From: Exiguobacterium indicum HHS 31
GTDB lineage: Bacteria; Bacillota; Bacilli; Exiguobacteriales; Exiguobacteriaceae
Direction of reading: 5' to 3'
DNA length: 64,000 nucleotides
Assembly: GCF_001939065.1 (NCBI RefSeq)
Contig: NZ_MPSZ01000003.1
Coordinates: 163,703 to 227,702 of the forward strand
Under the pieces are notes generated by a model. It worked only from the letters and a program-made list of their open reading frames with translations. It searched no databases and was not told the origin of the DNA. This document shows, one piece after another, positions 17,410-27,816 of this stretch. The position numbers and the translations under genes are program-made. Position 1 is the first letter of the stretch. Each line of letters starts with the position of its first letter.

Positions 17410-17589
17410 TTATTGTTCGTCTTTGTGACTTTCGTACCATTTTTCAGCTTGCGATGTCGCGATCGGAATGGCGCGCCCCTCTTCATAGCCATCTTTTAAT
17501 AACGCGTTCGCGATTTCGATCGCTTTCTTTCGAAGCGGCGGATCAAAGTTCTTGAATGACTCCGGATAGTCGTTCTCATTCCATGGCAT
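17410..17589 (-). CDS. 59-residue protein resembling the N-terminal half of B. subtilis YdaT
   Basis: Small gene of 59 residues starting MPWNENDYPESFKNF and containing RKKAIEIANALLKDGYEEGR followed by AIPIATSQAEKWYESHK. This conserved block is found in YdaT-like proteins, which are longer; here only the conserved part exists, ending cleanly with TAA. AAGGGGGGTGACGAC precedes the ATG. It is cytoplasmic and probably stress-associated, but no function is established. A long structured region precedes it on the same strand. Confidence 0.8.
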   Translation of the reverse strand: MPWNENDYPESFKNFDPPLRKKAIEIANALLKDGYEEGRAIPIATSQAEKWYESHKDEQ

Positions 17590-18190
17590 GTCGTCACCCC
17601 CCTTCTTTTAGCATTACCCGAAAAAAGGCACAAAAAAAACGCCTCATCAGCGTGTCGTTGTTTTTGGTTGTCATGAGAATCGAGGATTACAGGTGATCAA
17701 AACACCTGAAACGACGAAAGCCCTACCTCTCTTTCGTTGTTACGGCTCCTTGGCCGCGCCAGCTGAATCAAGCATTTTAGCAAGAATCGTGATGCGTCTG
17801 CAACGGACGCATGATACTGGGATTTTTAGAAATAGCTCGGGAATGAGCGGAAAAGTATCGATTGGAAGGTTTATCTTGCTGGGTCAACTTCTCCTCGTAG
17901 TATGAAGAAGGACAAAATAAAAGCGATGACTTATGTCTGACTCATTTGTCAGTAGCGGTCTAAAAATCCTGACCTGTCGATTTAATTGTATGATATGGAT
18001 TGAAGATTCTCACATGAGTGATCATCCCCGATTCATGACTTATATTAATCTATCACACTTTCTTTTATAAAGTCAATCTTTCTTTTTAAAAATCGTTTTC
18101 TCCTGTCTCAGAATTGGAGTTGCACCTGCCGTAAAAGCCGAGTATCGTGAAGAGGACTTATTATTATAGAAGAAACGAGGGAAATCCATC
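17590..18190. other. 600-base intergenic region, folded in its left half
   Basis: The part 17630-17840 contains several hairpins (see the separate RNA entry). The rest, to the YyaL-like gene, is AT-rich and shows no convincing gene or operator. A 70-codon plus-strand ORF at 17693 lacks a ribosome site and lies in the hairpins, so it is not called. Confidence 0.5.
17636..17832 (-). ncRNA. Candidate structured RNA or long leader, unidentified
   Basis: Three strong hairpins lie in tandem: CAGGTG/CACCTG (around 17690-17710), AACGACGAAAG/CTTTCGTTGTT (around 17709-17741) and ATGCGTC/GACGCAT (around 17805-17828). A further GC-rich GGC/GCC element sits between the last two. On the minus strand the block ends in ACGC-loop-GCGT and eight T, and lies just upstream of the 59-residue gene. 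It could be an attenuating leader of that gene or an independent RNA. It does not match the motifs I know for SAM, c-di-AMP, T-box, FMN, lysine, cobalamin or purine elements. The strand is inferred from the T-run. Confidence 0.4.
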
Positions 18191-20221
18191 ATGTCGAATC
18201 GACTTATCCATGAAACGAGTCCCTACCTATTGCAACATGCTCACCAGCCTGTCGATTGGTACCCGTGGGGCGAAGACGCCTTCACTGCCGCTCGAGAAAG
18301 CGGCAAGCCGATTTTTTTATCGATTGGTTATTCGACGTGCCATTGGTGCCATGTGCTGTCTCATGAGAGCTTCGAAGATGAAGAAACGGCACGACTCTTG
18401 AACGAACGCTACATCGCAATCAAGGTCGACCGGGAAGAACGTCCTGACATTGACCATGTCTACATGACGGCGGCTCAAGTCATGAACGGACAAGGTGGCT
18501 GGCCACTGAGCGTCTTCATGACAGCGGACCAGCAACCATTTTACATCGGCACGTATTTTCCGAAGACGCCTCAGTTCAACCGCCCGAGTTTTCGTCAGGT
18601 GACGCTTCAGCTCAGCGAGCAATTCCGCCGTTCACCAGAAAAAATCGCACAAGTCGGTCAGAACATGTCGCAAACGCTTCGCGACGTATTGCAGCCTACG
18701 ACGTCTACCCATACTTGGAATGAATCCATCATTCACGAGACCTTTGATCAAGCGATGTGCCAATTTGACCGTCAACACGGTGGATTCGGCGAGGCACCGA
18801 AGTTTCCGTCGCCAGCCCTGCTTCGTTTCTTGCTTGATTATTATCAATTCGCGGAAGACGAAACAGCGCTCCATATGGTCATGCGTTCATTAATCGCGAT
18901 GCGTGACGGCGGGATGACCGATCAAGTCGGCTACGGTCTGTTCCGCTATACGGTCGATGCCGAGTGGCAGATTCCTCATTTCGAGAAGATGCTGTACGAC
19001 AATGCTTGGTTTGCAACCCTATGTATCGAGACGTATCAAGTGACCGGGCAAATCCGCTTCCGACGTTACGCGGAAGAAGTACTGACATTCGTAGAGCGTG
19101 AGTTGTCTGCACCGGACGGCACCTTCTACGCCGCCTTGGATGCGGATAATGAAGGGGGCGAAGGACATTATTATACGTTCACGGCAGCTGAACTGACCGA
19201 CTTACTCGGACCAGACACACTGTTCCCGCGCTTTTACCATGCCTCCCAGTCCGGGAACTTCGAAGGAAGGAATGTCTTTTACCGGACAGGACAAACACTC
19301 GAGATGTTCGCACGTGAAATGCACTTGTCACCTGCTGAGACAGCGGCGCAACTCGAACGCGAGCGACAAACTCTTCTTCGTGCGCGAAGTGAACGCCCGC
19401 GACCATTTTGTGATGATAAGCGCCTGACATCGTGGAACGCGATGATGATCTCGACGTTCGCTAAAGCCGGTCGTGTCTTTGGTGAACCGCATTATACACA
19501 TGTCGCCACGCGTGCGATGACATCACTCGAGCGATTCGTCCGCACGGAGAATCAACTTGCTGTTCATTACCGAGACGGACAAGCAACCGGACACGGATTC
19601 CTCGATGACTATGCATATTTGATCGATGCACATCTTGAACTATTCCAATCAACACGACGGGCGCTTCATCTAAAGGAAGCTTTAGCATTCGCAGATGTGC
19701 TACAGGACCAGTTTCAAACAGCAGATGGTTATTTTTATCTGACGTCGTCACGCTCCGATGAGCTACTCGTTCGTCCACTCGATCTGTATGATGGCGTCAC
19801 ACCTGCTGGAAATAGTATTGCCTTAAACGCCTTCTTCACGCTCAGTCGTCTGACTGGTCGTCTCGTTTATCAGGAAAGTGCCGAACGGGCGCTCGCAGCT
19901 TTAATCGAAGAAGTCGAGCAACAACCGACCGGATTCGCCTCACTTGTCGGTACCTTCACCTACCGGCAGATGGAACCGAAGGAATTGATTATCTTGATTC
20001 CAGAAAACGTAGACATCCCGGTCGAAATCGATCAACTGCAACAGATGCGCTTGCCGGAAGTCGCCTTGTTAATTGGTACGAAGCGTGACCTTTTGCCGCA
20101 CGTCTCTTTGCTCGCGGATTATCCAGAACCAGAAGAGCCAACGGCGTATCTCTGTCATGATTTTACTTGTGAACGCCCGACGACGAATTTAACAGAAATC
20201 CTCGCACGTCTCACTATCTGA
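18191..20221 (+). CDS. YyaL/SPATA20-like thioredoxin-domain protein (DUF255)
   Basis: 676 residues, full length. The N-terminal thioredoxin-like DUF255 domain shows [18 protein letters not shown] and the CxxC-type motif [15 protein letters not shown] near residues 48-62, then VDREERPD and [10 protein letters not shown]. The remainder is an (alpha/alpha)6 barrel resembling N-acylglucosamine 2-epimerase/cellobiose epimerase folds, with [12 protein letters not shown] and [10 protein letters not shown]. The family is widespread, and its activity is not established. GAGGGA precedes the ATG. It is a single gene ended by a terminator. Confidence 0.93.
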   Translation: MSNRLIHETSPYLLQHAHQPVDWYPWGEDAFTAARESGKPIFLSIGYSTCHWCHVLSHESFEDEETARLLNERYIAIKVDREERPDIDHVYMTAAQVMNGQGGWPLSVFMTADQQPFYIGTYFPKTPQFNRPSFRQVTLQLSEQFRRSPEKIAQVGQNMSQTLRDVLQPTTSTHTWNESIIHETFDQAMCQFDRQHGGFGEAPKFPSPALLRFLLDYYQFAEDETALHMVMRSLIAMRDGGMTDQVGYGLFRYTVDAEWQIPHFEKMLYDNAWFATLCIETYQVTGQIRFRRYAEEVLTFVERELSAPDGTFYAALDADNEGGEGHYYTFTAAELTDLLGPDTLFPRFYHASQSGNFEGRNVFYRTGQTLEMFAREMHLSPAETAAQLERERQTLLRARSERPRPFCDDKRLTSWNAMMISTFAKAGRVFGEPHYTHVATRAMTSLERFVRTENQLAVHYRDGQATGHGFLDDYAYLIDAHLELFQSTRRALHLKEALAFADVLQDQFQTADGYFYLTSSRSDELLVRPLDLYDGVTPAGNSIALNAFFTLSRLTGRLVYQESAERALAALIEEVEQQPTGFASLVGTFTYRQMEPKELIILIPENVDIPVEIDQLQQMRLPEVALLIGTKRDLLPHVSLLADYPEPEEPTAYLCHDFTCERPTTNLTEILARLTI

Positions 20222-20225
20222 TCCT

Positions 20226-20262
20226 ATTCCCTCTTGTTTAAACAAACAGGAGGGTTTTTCAA
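20226..20262 (+). terminator. Terminator after the YyaL-like gene
   Basis: CCCTCTTGTTT pairs with AAACAGGAGGG, followed by TTTTT. Confidence 0.85.
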
Positions 20263-20421
20263 AAAACTAAATCCCTTTTTTCAAAAAAACCCAATATTTT
20301 CTTCATAAAAATCCGATATGGTCGATAGTAGGAATAGGCATAAGTACGTACACCTTAGACCAGACATCCTAGAAGCCGATTCCGTCCGCTTGGACGAATA
20401 TCTACTAGGAGGAAAGATACT

Positions 20422-23400
20422 TTGAATACGACATCCATCTCGAAACCTTTGAAGGTGTTCGCGAGTCTTCTTATCGTGTTTAGCATCATTCTATCATCTC
20501 TACCGATAGTGAACGCAGCAACAACGAAAGTAACGGCTTATCGTCTATCGGCAGATACGGATCTGTATGATAAGACGACATCTTCACGGAAACGCTTGTT
20601 GACGATCAAGACCGGAACGGTCGTTTCATCCGCATATGATGCCGGAAGCTACAAAAAAGTAACATATGGCGGAAAAACGGGATATGTCGCTTCAAAATAT
20701 TTAGTGTTGTATGAGAAAAAGCAAACGATCTCTGGACAACGCTATATCGTCTCTACGAATACGGCGATTAAAAATGCGGCACGCACGACAGCAACGACAA
20801 TTGGTACCTTGCAAAGTAAAGATGTGTATTATACGACACAACGGATTACCGATCCATACGGCAAAACGTGGTATCGCCTGAACTACGCAGGAAAAACAGG
20901 ATATGTCCCATCTGGTGCCACTCCTGTTTCCTATCAGAAGATTGCGAACGAAACATCACGTACGACGGATACCTACACGCTACATACTTATGCAGGAACG
21001 GGTTATCCAAAAGTCGAATCGATTCCAGTTGGGACAAACGTTGAAGTAGTCGGAAAAATCGACGGCTGGTATAGCGTTCGTCACGGCAAAAATAGTGGAT
21101 ACATGCACCGTGACGCTTTTTTACAAGTCTCTAAACAAAGTGTCAAAACGATTCCTACTACACGTGTTCTCTTGAAGAAATCCGTCGAAATCAAAGCATC
21201 TGCCTCTTCGACGAGTAAAACGATTGCTTCTTTAAAAACAGGCGATGCGTATTACACGACGACACTTGCAACGGATTCTCGAGGTAGCACGTGGCACAAA
21301 ATTAAAAAAGACGGTCAAACCGGTTATCTTTTAGCGAATCAAGGAACGATCGTGAATTATGAAAGCCTGAAGAACGTCTCTTTCGTCACAACAGCTAAAA
21401 CGACACTTCGCTCTTATGCAGGCAGTTCGTATGCAGGAATCAAGTCGATTCCGGCCGGTGCGAAACCGCTCGTCTCTGGTCGAATCGGTACATGGTATCG
21501 TGTCACGTACGATGGTGTAACAGGATATGCGTCGGCTTCGACGTTTAAGACAGCAGCCCTCGTCCAAACCATTTCAGGTACACGTTTCGCCGTCACATCA
21601 TCCACCGATATCTTAGTCGCTCCTGAAGCAGATGCGTTTAAAATCGCTACGCTTCAAGAGGGTGATATCTATTACACGACACGTCTCGTCACACTTGGTT
21701 CTAAAAAATGGTATCAGATCAAAAAAGACGGAAAGACCGGTTACATCGCTTACGGAACAGGAGAAAAAGTCTCCTATCAAGCGGATGCCGTGACGATGAA
21801 AACAACCGACGCTACAGGATTAAAGTCTTATGCTGGCGTATCTTACGCTTCCATCAAGTCTATCCCAAGCGGTACGAAGTTATCCGTAACAGGGGCTATC
21901 AATGAGTGGTACCGTGTGACGTATGCAGGAAAAATCGGATATGTTCATCAGGATGATTTGAACGAATATATCGTAACGTCTACGATCTCAGCAGCGCGTT
22001 ATGTATTAAATACATCCATCGACGTCAAAACGACGTATCAGGCGGATGCCGATACATGGAAGACGCTAAAAAGCGGAGATGTCTATTACACGACGCGCCT
22101 TGTCACGAACGGTCACGGTCAGTCGTGGCATCGTATTTCAGTAGACGGGAAAACAGGATATATCCGAGCGAATCAAGGAAGTCCGATTTCATACCGTAAG
22201 ATTTCAGCCCATCGCTATAAGACGGTACAAACGACTTCTCTGAAGTCATATGCTGGTCCGACATACAGCGAAGTCTCATCGCTTACGAAAGGAACAGTCG
22301 TACAAGTGAATGGTTCAATCGGGACATGGATGAACGTAAGTGTTAATGGAAAAACAGGGTATATCGATGGCGCTCTTTTAACACCTTATACAGAAACAAA
22401 AAAGATTAGTGGCGCTCGTTTCCTCGCGAACGAGAACTTAATCATTCGAAATTCACCTTTAGAAGAAGCAACAGCACTTACGACACTAGCTAAAGGAAAC
22501 GTCTACTACACGACTTCACTGATTACGTCACATACGAATAAACAGTGGCATAAAGTAACGATCAATGGAAAAACAGGGTATGTCGATACGAACGCATCTA
22601 CAAGTAAGATTGACTATGTATCGAAAGATTCGTTATACGTCCGAGCTACAAGTCCTACTCCACTTCGCTCGTATGTCGGAAGTTCCTATCAAGTCGTGAC
22701 GACGATTCCTTCGAACGTCGTCGTCAACGTCACCGGACAAATCGGCCAATGGTATAAGATTTCCTATCAAGGTAAATCAGGCTATGCGTATAATGGAACA
22801 CTTGTAACGACATCTTCAAAACTAAATGTCTACAACTCCATTGCGACACCGTATACATTTGATAACTTCATCAGCACTCAAATGAAGTTAAATCCTTCAC
22901 CTCAAACCGATTTGTATAAAAATAAGATGATGTATGTCAGCTCGATGTATGTTCGATTCGGTGGATCAGAAGACCCAGTCAATGGTACACTCGCGACCGT
23001 ATCGTCAACGACACCACTCAACATCCGATCGGGTGCGGCGACGGATAGCCATATTTATGGACAATTCCAGCCGAAACAGATGATTAAGGTCTATCAACGA
23101 ATCGGTGATTTCTATACGACGTATCCGCGTGTTTACACGTCTTCCACTGGATACTGGACACTCGGTTGGTTGAATGCACTCGAGTCCGATGTCCGGAACG
23201 TCGCTGACCCATTAAAAGTCAGCCGCTCTTCAAAGGAATTCTTCCAATTCCTTGATTTATCGAAGACGACAGGCGCATCTGCCGCAACATTAGATAAGAT
23301 CATCAGTACAAAAGGCATCTTTGGTAAATGTACGACTGGAAGCTGTGGACAAGCATTCATCGACGCTGGTACAGCCTTTTCCGTCAACGAAATCTACTTG

Positions 23401-23793
23401 ATCTCCCACGCGCTACTTGAGACAGGAAATGGAACGTCAACTTTAGCGAATGGCGTCATGTGGAATGGAAAAATGGTCTACAACATGTACGGCATCGGTG
23501 CTATCGATTCAGATCCAATCAACGGTGGAGCAAGAACAGCTTACGAAAAAGGATGGTTCACACCGGAAGCAGCCATCATGGGTGGAGCCGAATTTATTGG
23601 AACCCAATATATTCACCATGCATACAATCAAAACACACTCTATAAAATGCGCTGGAACCCAATGAATCCTGGTCGTCATCAATATGCGACAGACATGGGA
23701 TGGGCAGCGAAACAAACGACTCGCATCTATGATTTATATCAACAAATGGATAGCTATACAGCTGTCTTCGATATTCCAGTCTTCGCTCGTTGA
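20422..23793 (+). CDS. Secreted SH3-repeat N-acetylglucosaminidase (autolysin)
   Basis: 1123 residues from a TTG start with AGGAGG 8 bases upstream. A signal peptide ends near residue 32. Most of the protein is SH3b units, each closing with GKTGY-type motifs. They form a higher-order repeat of about 140 residues (420 bases) in five copies, beginning near 20728, 21147, 21568, 21983 and 22404 with ISG-x-R-like openings followed by YYTT and SYAG motifs. The C-terminal ~190 residues are a glucosaminidase (GH73-like/LytD type) domain with the catalytic Glu in ALLETGNG (~999) and YNMYGIGA. It should bind the wall through SH3b units and cleave glycan strands during growth or separation. No anchor motif is seen. 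Confidence 0.93.
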   Translation: MNTTSISKPLKVFASLLIVFSIILSSLPIVNAATTKVTAYRLSADTDLYDKTTSSRKRLLTIKTGTVVSSAYDAGSYKKVTYGGKTGYVASKYLVLYEKKQTISGQRYIVSTNTAIKNAARTTATTIGTLQSKDVYYTTQRITDPYGKTWYRLNYAGKTGYVPSGATPVSYQKIANETSRTTDTYTLHTYAGTGYPKVESIPVGTNVEVVGKIDGWYSVRHGKNSGYMHRDAFLQVSKQSVKTIPTTRVLLKKSVEIKASASSTSKTIASLKTGDAYYTTTLATDSRGSTWHKIKKDGQTGYLLANQGTIVNYESLKNVSFVTTAKTTLRSYAGSSYAGIKSIPAGAKPLVSGRIGTWYRVTYDGVTGYASASTFKTAALVQTISGTRFAVTSSTDILVAPEADAFKIATLQEGDIYYTTRLVTLGSKKWYQIKKDGKTGYIAYGTGEKVSYQADAVTMKTTDATGLKSYAGVSYASIKSIPSGTKLSVTGAINEWYRVTYAGKIGYVHQDDLNEYIVTSTISAARYVLNTSIDVKTTYQADADTWKTLKSGDVYYTTRLVTNGHGQSWHRISVDGKTGYIRANQGSPISYRKISAHRYKTVQTTSLKSYAGPTYSEVSSLTKGTVVQVNGSIGTWMNVSVNGKTGYIDGALLTPYTETKKISGARFLANENLIIRNSPLEEATALTTLAKGNVYYTTSLITSHTNKQWHKVTINGKTGYVDTNASTSKIDYVSKDSLYVRATSPTPLRSYVGSSYQVVTTIPSNVVVNVTGQIGQWYKISYQGKSGYAYNGTLVTTSSKLNVYNSIATPYTFDNFISTQMKLNPSPQTDLYKNKMMYVSSMYVRFGGSEDPVNGTLATVSSTTPLNIRSGAATDSHIYGQFQPKQMIKVYQRIGDFYTTYPRVYTSSTGYWTLGWLNALESDVRNVADPLKVSRSSKEFFQFLDLSKTTGASAATLDKIISTKGIFGKCTTGSCGQAFIDAGTAFSVNEIYLISHALLETGNGTSTLANGVMWNGKMVYNMYGIGAIDSDPINGGARTAYEKGWFTPEAAIMGGAEFIGTQYIHHAYNQNTLYKMRWNPMNPGRHQYATDMGWAAKQTTRIYDLYQQMDSYTAVFDIPVFAR

Positions 23794-23837
23794 GGAAACG
23801 ATGAAGCCGAGTCTTTAAATCATTGAAATGATTCCAA

Positions 23838-23889
23838 CAAAAAAGGAAAGACCGTTCTGGTGACTTCACTGGAACGGTCTTTCCTTTTT
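23838..23889. terminator. Strong bidirectional terminator
   Basis: AAAAAAGGAAAGACCGTTC pairs with GAACGGTCTTTCCTTTTT around a 14-base loop. It ends the glucosaminidase transcript and any minus-strand transcript coming from the kdp side. Confidence 0.9.
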
Positions 23890-23895
23890 GATTGA

Positions 23896-24108
23896 TGTAG
23901 AACGAAAAATGTCATCCTCCACTCCTACAGGATCAGAAAGCGCGCTCGGCGCTTTCGTCAGGGTTAGGTAAGACCCGGCAGACCGCATCAAATGCAGGGA
24001 TGCCGCGGCTTACCTCCCGCCCTGAGGACAGGGAGAATGACCGACTCGTTCGTCTTGTGAAACGACAAACTTCGAAGAGAACCCCTGCATTTACGCGGAA
24101 GGGCTCCC
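23896..24108 (-). ncRNA. Strongly folded non-coding element downstream of kdpD, unidentified
   Basis: About 210 GC-rich bases lie between the kdpD stop and the terminator. Exact pairings seen are GAAAGCGC/GCGCTTTC (23936-23943 with 23949-23956), TCAGGG/CCCTGA (23958-23963 with 24020-24025), AGGTAAG/CTTACCT (23966-23972 with 24009-24015) and CGGCA/TGCCG (23976-23980 with 24001-24005). A 10-bp long-range match AAATGCAGGG/CCCTGCATTT (23990-23999 with 24083-24092) would form a pseudoknot with the nested stems. The minus strand is preferred because the terminator at 23838-23889 follows it and the plus strand would run into kdpD. The family is not identified. It may be an RNA in the kdp 3' region or an independent RNA. 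Confidence 0.55.
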
Positions 24109-25197
24109 CTAGCGTTCCATGTCATCGGCAACGATTTGAATATCAATCCCGCGGACATGACGCATGATTTCATTGATGATTGATCCGCGCCGAATTTCCT
24201 GCCAACGGGTCCGTGCGGATTGACCGAGGACGATTTGAGTGATGCGATGATGCTTGGCAGCTGCCGTGATCGCTTGGGCGATCGAGCGCTCGCCTTGGAT
24301 TCGGATTAGAACTTCTGCTCCGAACAAGGAACCACTCTCGCGTACCATCGCTAAGACTTCTTTCTGTTTCGCATTCAATTGATTTTCCGCTGCCGGTAAA
24401 ATCGTTAGGACATACAGTTCTGCCTTCAATCTACTTGCCATGCGAAAGCCGCGATAGATCAACTTCCGCGCGTTGTCGTTGAGCTGGATACAGACGAGAA
24501 TTCGTTCTTGTAGCGACGCCGGATCTTTTTCGATCAGCAAACGTGATTGATAGACTTGATCGTCGACTTCGTCCGCGACCTGACGCAGCGATAGCTCACG
24601 TAAGCTCGCAAGATTCTGAAGCGAGAAGAACGAATTCAAGCTCTGTTCAATCTTTTCTTTTTTGTAGATCTTTCCTTGCTCGAGTCGTTCCCGTAACGTC
24701 TGTGGTGTGACATCGACGAGTAGAATCTCATCGGCTTCCCCGAGAAACGGATCCGGGATGCGTTCCCGCACTTCGACACCCGTCACTTCCTTGACTTTAA
24801 AGAGCAAGCTTTCGAAATGCTGGATGTTGACGGCCGAATAGACATTAATTCCTGCTTCAAGAAGTGCTTCGACATCTTGATAGCGTTTCTTTCGTACCGA
24901 TCCTGGCGCATTCGTATGCGCCAGTTCATCGATCAGAACGATATCGGGGCGACGGGCAATGATCGCGTCCACGTTCACCTCGGGGAATGTCTTGTCCTTG
25001 TAGACGACTTCAAGTAGCGGGACTTGTTCGAGTTGCCCGACCATCTCCGCCGTCTCTTTTCGACCGTGTGTCTCAATCAGACCGATGACGACATCCTTGC
25101 CTTCAAGCGTCAATGTTCGTGCATCGGCAAGCATCTTATACGTCTTTCCGACACCAGGAGCTGAGCCGATGTACAGCTTCAGCTTTCCTCGTGTCAT
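24109..25197 (-). CDS. kdpD: Truncated KdpD: sensory and USP domains only, no kinase
   Basis: 362 residues against roughly 900 for full-length KdpD. The N-terminal KdpD domain has Walker A GSAPGVGKT (~residues 11-19) and Walker B-like IVLIDELAHTNAPGS (~84-98). A universal stress protein domain follows (~215-360; ILVCIQLNDNARKLIYRG..., IVLGQSARTRW). The four membrane helices, GAF and histidine-kinase parts are absent, and no kdpE follows. The end is clean, and short KdpD proteins with this architecture are known in several bacteria, so it is probably functional; in some species the USP part is linked to c-di-AMP. The ATG overlaps the kdpC stop. Confidence 0.92.
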   Translation of the reverse strand: MTRGKLKLYIGSAPGVGKTYKMLADARTLTLEGKDVVIGLIETHGRKETAEMVGQLEQVPLLEVVYKDKTFPEVNVDAIIARRPDIVLIDELAHTNAPGSVRKKRYQDVEALLEAGINVYSAVNIQHFESLLFKVKEVTGVEVRERIPDPFLGEADEILLVDVTPQTLRERLEQGKIYKKEKIEQSLNSFFSLQNLASLRELSLRQVADEVDDQVYQSRLLIEKDPASLQERILVCIQLNDNARKLIYRGFRMASRLKAELYVLTILPAAENQLNAKQKEVLAMVRESGSLFGAEVLIRIQGERSIAQAITAAAKHHRITQIVLGQSARTRWQEIRRGSIINEIMRHVRGIDIQIVADDMER

Positions 25198-25715
25198 GAC
25201 TTACTCCGATCAAGGGCTAAGTTCAAACGCAGGACGTTGACGTAATCATGTGTTTCTGCTTCCTTCGTGATCAACTTCCGTACTTCTTCACGCGACAGGT
25301 CGCGCGCGGTTGCGATACGCTTCGCCTGAACCAAAGCATAATCGACTGAGATGTGCGGATCGAAGCCAGAACCGGATGTCACGAGGGCATCGTCCGGAAG
25401 CGAAGCGCCGTCCACTTGGTTCTGTTTCTGTAATTCCGCCATCTTCGTGCCAAGCTCCGGGTTCGATGCTGCTAGGTTATCCCCAGCAGACGCTCCCGCT
25501 AATTGATCGACCGCTGATGGACGTCCGTGAAAATACTGTTTCGACGTGAACGGCTGGGCAATCAATTCCGATCCGATGAATTTTCCGTTTTCTTGTACTA
25601 AAGAACCTTCAGCTTTATCCGGTACGAGTAGTTGACCGAACAGAGTCAATAAAGCGGGAAAGACGATCCCGCATAACGCCGTGACGAAGACCGTCACACG
25701 AATGGCTTGTTTCAT
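25194..25715 (-). CDS. kdpC: Potassium-transporting ATPase subunit KdpC
   Basis: 173 residues with one N-terminal membrane helix (~10-32) and an external domain. Family motifs are GSELIAQPFTSKQYFHGRPSA, SGSGFDPHISVDYALVQAKRIA and NVLRLNLALD. It stabilises the KdpFABC complex and affects ATP use. It is spaced 14 bases from kdpB and overlaps kdpD by four bases. Confidence 0.96.
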   Translation of the reverse strand: MKQAIRVTVFVTALCGIVFPALLTLFGQLLVPDKAEGSLVQENGKFIGSELIAQPFTSKQYFHGRPSAVDQLAGASAGDNLAASNPELGTKMAELQKQNQVDGASLPDDALVTSGSGFDPHISVDYALVQAKRIATARDLSREEVRKLITKEAETHDYVNVLRLNLALDRSKS

Positions 25716-25729
25716 GATTCGTTTTCTCC

Positions 25730-27799
25730 TTAGAGGATGCTTGCAAGCAAGACATCGATGATTTTAATCCCAATGAATGGAACGACGACACCGCCAAGAC
25801 CGTAGATCAGCAAGTTACGACCGAGTAATTGATCCGCCGTCATCGGTTTGTAGGTAACCCCCCGCATCGCGAGTGGAATCAACATCGGAATAATGATCGC
25901 ATTAAAGATCAAGGCAGACAAGATCGCACTCGTCGGTGAATCAAGACGCATGATATTGAGTACTTCCATCTGCGGGATTGCGACCATGAACATTGCTGGG
26001 ATGATCGCGAAATATTTCGCGACATCGTTTGCGATCGAGAACGTCGTCAAGGCACCCCGTGTCATCAAGAGCTGTTTCCCGATTTCGACGACTTCGATGA
26101 TTTTCGTCGGGTTCGAATCGAGATCGATCATGTTCGCCGCTTCTTTTGCGGCTTGCGTTCCGCTGTTCATCGCGAGTCCAACATCGGCTTGAGCGAGCGC
26201 TGGTGCATCATTCGTTCCGTCTCCCGTCATCGCGACGAGGTGACCAGCTGCTTGTTCCTGCTGAATGACACGAATCTTATCTTCCGGCTTACATTCGGCG
26301 ACGAAATCATCGACGCCTGCTTCGCGAGCAATCGTTGCTGCCGTCAATGGGTTGTCACCCGTACACATGACCGTTTTGATACCCATCTCACGCAACCGAT
26401 CGAATCGTTCGCGCATGCCCGGTTTCACCGTATCTTTTAAATAGATGACGCCAAGGATCGTTGCATCGATCGCAACGACGAGTGGTGTGCCACCAAGACG
26501 AGAGACCGCATCTACTTTCTCTTGCAAATCATTCGGAATGGTTCCACCTTGTTCCTTGACCCATTCTTGAATCGCTTGCCCCGCCCCTTTCCGTACACGG
26601 CGACCATCTCTTAAATCGAGTCCGGACATCCGTGTCTCTGCGCGGAACGGTACGATCTCTGCATCATCTAACCAATGTTGTTCAACAGGCATCGCGCGAA
26701 GTTCAGCGAGTTCAAGAACGGAACGTCCTTCTGGTGTCTCATCAGCGAGTGAGGCGAGGATTGCCCCCTCAAACGCCTGCTCGGCAGTGCGTCCGCCGAC
26801 CGGCGTGATTTCCGACGCCATCCGGTTACCGAACGTGATTGTTCCTGTTTTGTCCAAGATGATCGTTTGGATATCGCCTGCTGCTTCGACCGCCTTCCCG
26901 CTCATCGCGATGACGTTGAAGCGGGTAACGCGGTCCATCCCGGCGATTCCGATTGCTGACAGTAAGCCACCGATCGTCGTCGGGATCAAACAGACGAGTA
27001 AGGCGATCAAGATCGGACCTGATAGATCAAATCCAAGGTAGTTCGTAAAGACCGGTAATGTCATGACGACAAGTAAGAAAATCAATGTCAAGCTCGTCAA
27101 GAGCGTTGATAACGCGAGTTCGTTTGGTGTCTTTTGACGACTTGCGCCTTCGACGAGGGCAATCATCTGATCGAGGAATGATTCACCCGGATTGCTCGTG
27201 ATTCGAACTTCGATCTCGTCACTGACGACGAGTGTTCCACCGATGACCGAGGAGAAATCACCGCCCGCTTCCTTGATGACCGGTGCGGATTCACCCGTGA
27301 TCGCTGATTCATCAATCGAAGCAAGTCCTTTGATGATTTCACCGTCACCCGGTACATACTCCCCTGCTCGGACGAAGACGATATCGCCTTTGCGGAGTGT
27401 CGCCGACGAGACACTTTGAATCAGTTGTCCGACACGTTTACGTGCCATGACATCTGCTTTTGACGCTTTCAATGAGTCCGCCTGGGCTTTCCCGCGTCCT
27501 TCCGCGATCGATTCCGCGAAGTTCGCGAACAAGACCGTCAGGAAAAGGATGATACTGACCGTTAAGTTAAAGCCACGCATCTCATCAATGAAGATCGTAT
27601 AGCCGATTGCAAGCAAGCAGCCGATCCAGACGACGAACATGATCGGTTGTTTGACCATATTAACGGGATTCAATTTTTTAAAGGCATCGATCGTCGCTTG
27701 ACGCGCGATCGAGCCACTGATTGCTGATTTGGATTGGTGTTCCGGCTCCCCGTTCGGTTGGTGTTCCTCGGGCGTCGGATGCATGATTCGTTCCATCAT
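25730..27799 (-). CDS. kdpB: Potassium-transporting P-type ATPase subunit KdpB
   Basis: 689 residues, full length. The phosphorylated Asp is in [12 protein letters not shown] (~residues 313-324). Other P-type signatures are [10 protein letters not shown] (TGES dephosphorylation loop), FRAETRMSG and [18 protein letters not shown]. Membrane segments match the P1A type, including the KdpB-specific [17 protein letters not shown]. The subunit drives high-affinity K+ uptake with ATP. GGAGA precedes the start. Confidence 0.97.
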   Translation of the reverse strand: MMERIMHPTPEEHQPNGEPEHQSKSAISGSIARQATIDAFKKLNPVNMVKQPIMFVVWIGCLLAIGYTIFIDEMRGFNLTVSIILFLTVLFANFAESIAEGRGKAQADSLKASKADVMARKRVGQLIQSVSSATLRKGDIVFVRAGEYVPGDGEIIKGLASIDESAITGESAPVIKEAGGDFSSVIGGTLVVSDEIEVRITSNPGESFLDQMIALVEGASRQKTPNELALSTLLTSLTLIFLLVVMTLPVFTNYLGFDLSGPILIALLVCLIPTTIGGLLSAIGIAGMDRVTRFNVIAMSGKAVEAAGDIQTIILDKTGTITFGNRMASEITPVGGRTAEQAFEGAILASLADETPEGRSVLELAELRAMPVEQHWLDDAEIVPFRAETRMSGLDLRDGRRVRKGAGQAIQEWVKEQGGTIPNDLQEKVDAVSRLGGTPLVVAIDATILGVIYLKDTVKPGMRERFDRLREMGIKTVMCTGDNPLTAATIAREAGVDDFVAECKPEDKIRVIQQEQAAGHLVAMTGDGTNDAPALAQADVGLAMNSGTQAAKEAANMIDLDSNPTKIIEVVEIGKQLLMTRGALTTFSIANDVAKYFAIIPAMFMVAIPQMEVLNIMRLDSPTSAILSALIFNAIIIPMLIPLAMRGVTYKPMTADQLLGRNLLIYGLGGVVVPFIGIKIIDVLLASIL

Positions 27800-27816
27800 A
27801 TGCTTTTATCTCCTGT

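Noticed and set aside
17693..17905. 70-codon plus-strand ORF
   Set aside because: Falls within the hairpin-rich region, with no ribosome site.
20728..22820. Regularly spaced repeats resembling an array
   Set aside because: They are in-frame 420-base protein repeats of SH3b domains, far too long and divergent for CRISPR.
23814..23909. 31-codon minus-strand ORF after a GGAGTGGAGG-like site downstream of the folded RNA
   Set aside because: Translation would run through the strong terminator hairpin; more likely the ribosome-like site is chance. Worth noting only because of the good spacing.
23896..24108. Second c-di-AMP, SAM, SRP, 6S, tmRNA or RNase P RNA at the kdpD end
   Set aside because: The conserved sequence blocks of these RNAs were looked for on both strands and not found, so the element is left unidentified.
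24109..25197. Truncated kdpD as a pseudogene
   Set aside because: The ATP-binding motifs and the USP domain are intact, the start is coupled to kdpC, and short KdpD proteins of this form are known, so it is treated as functional.
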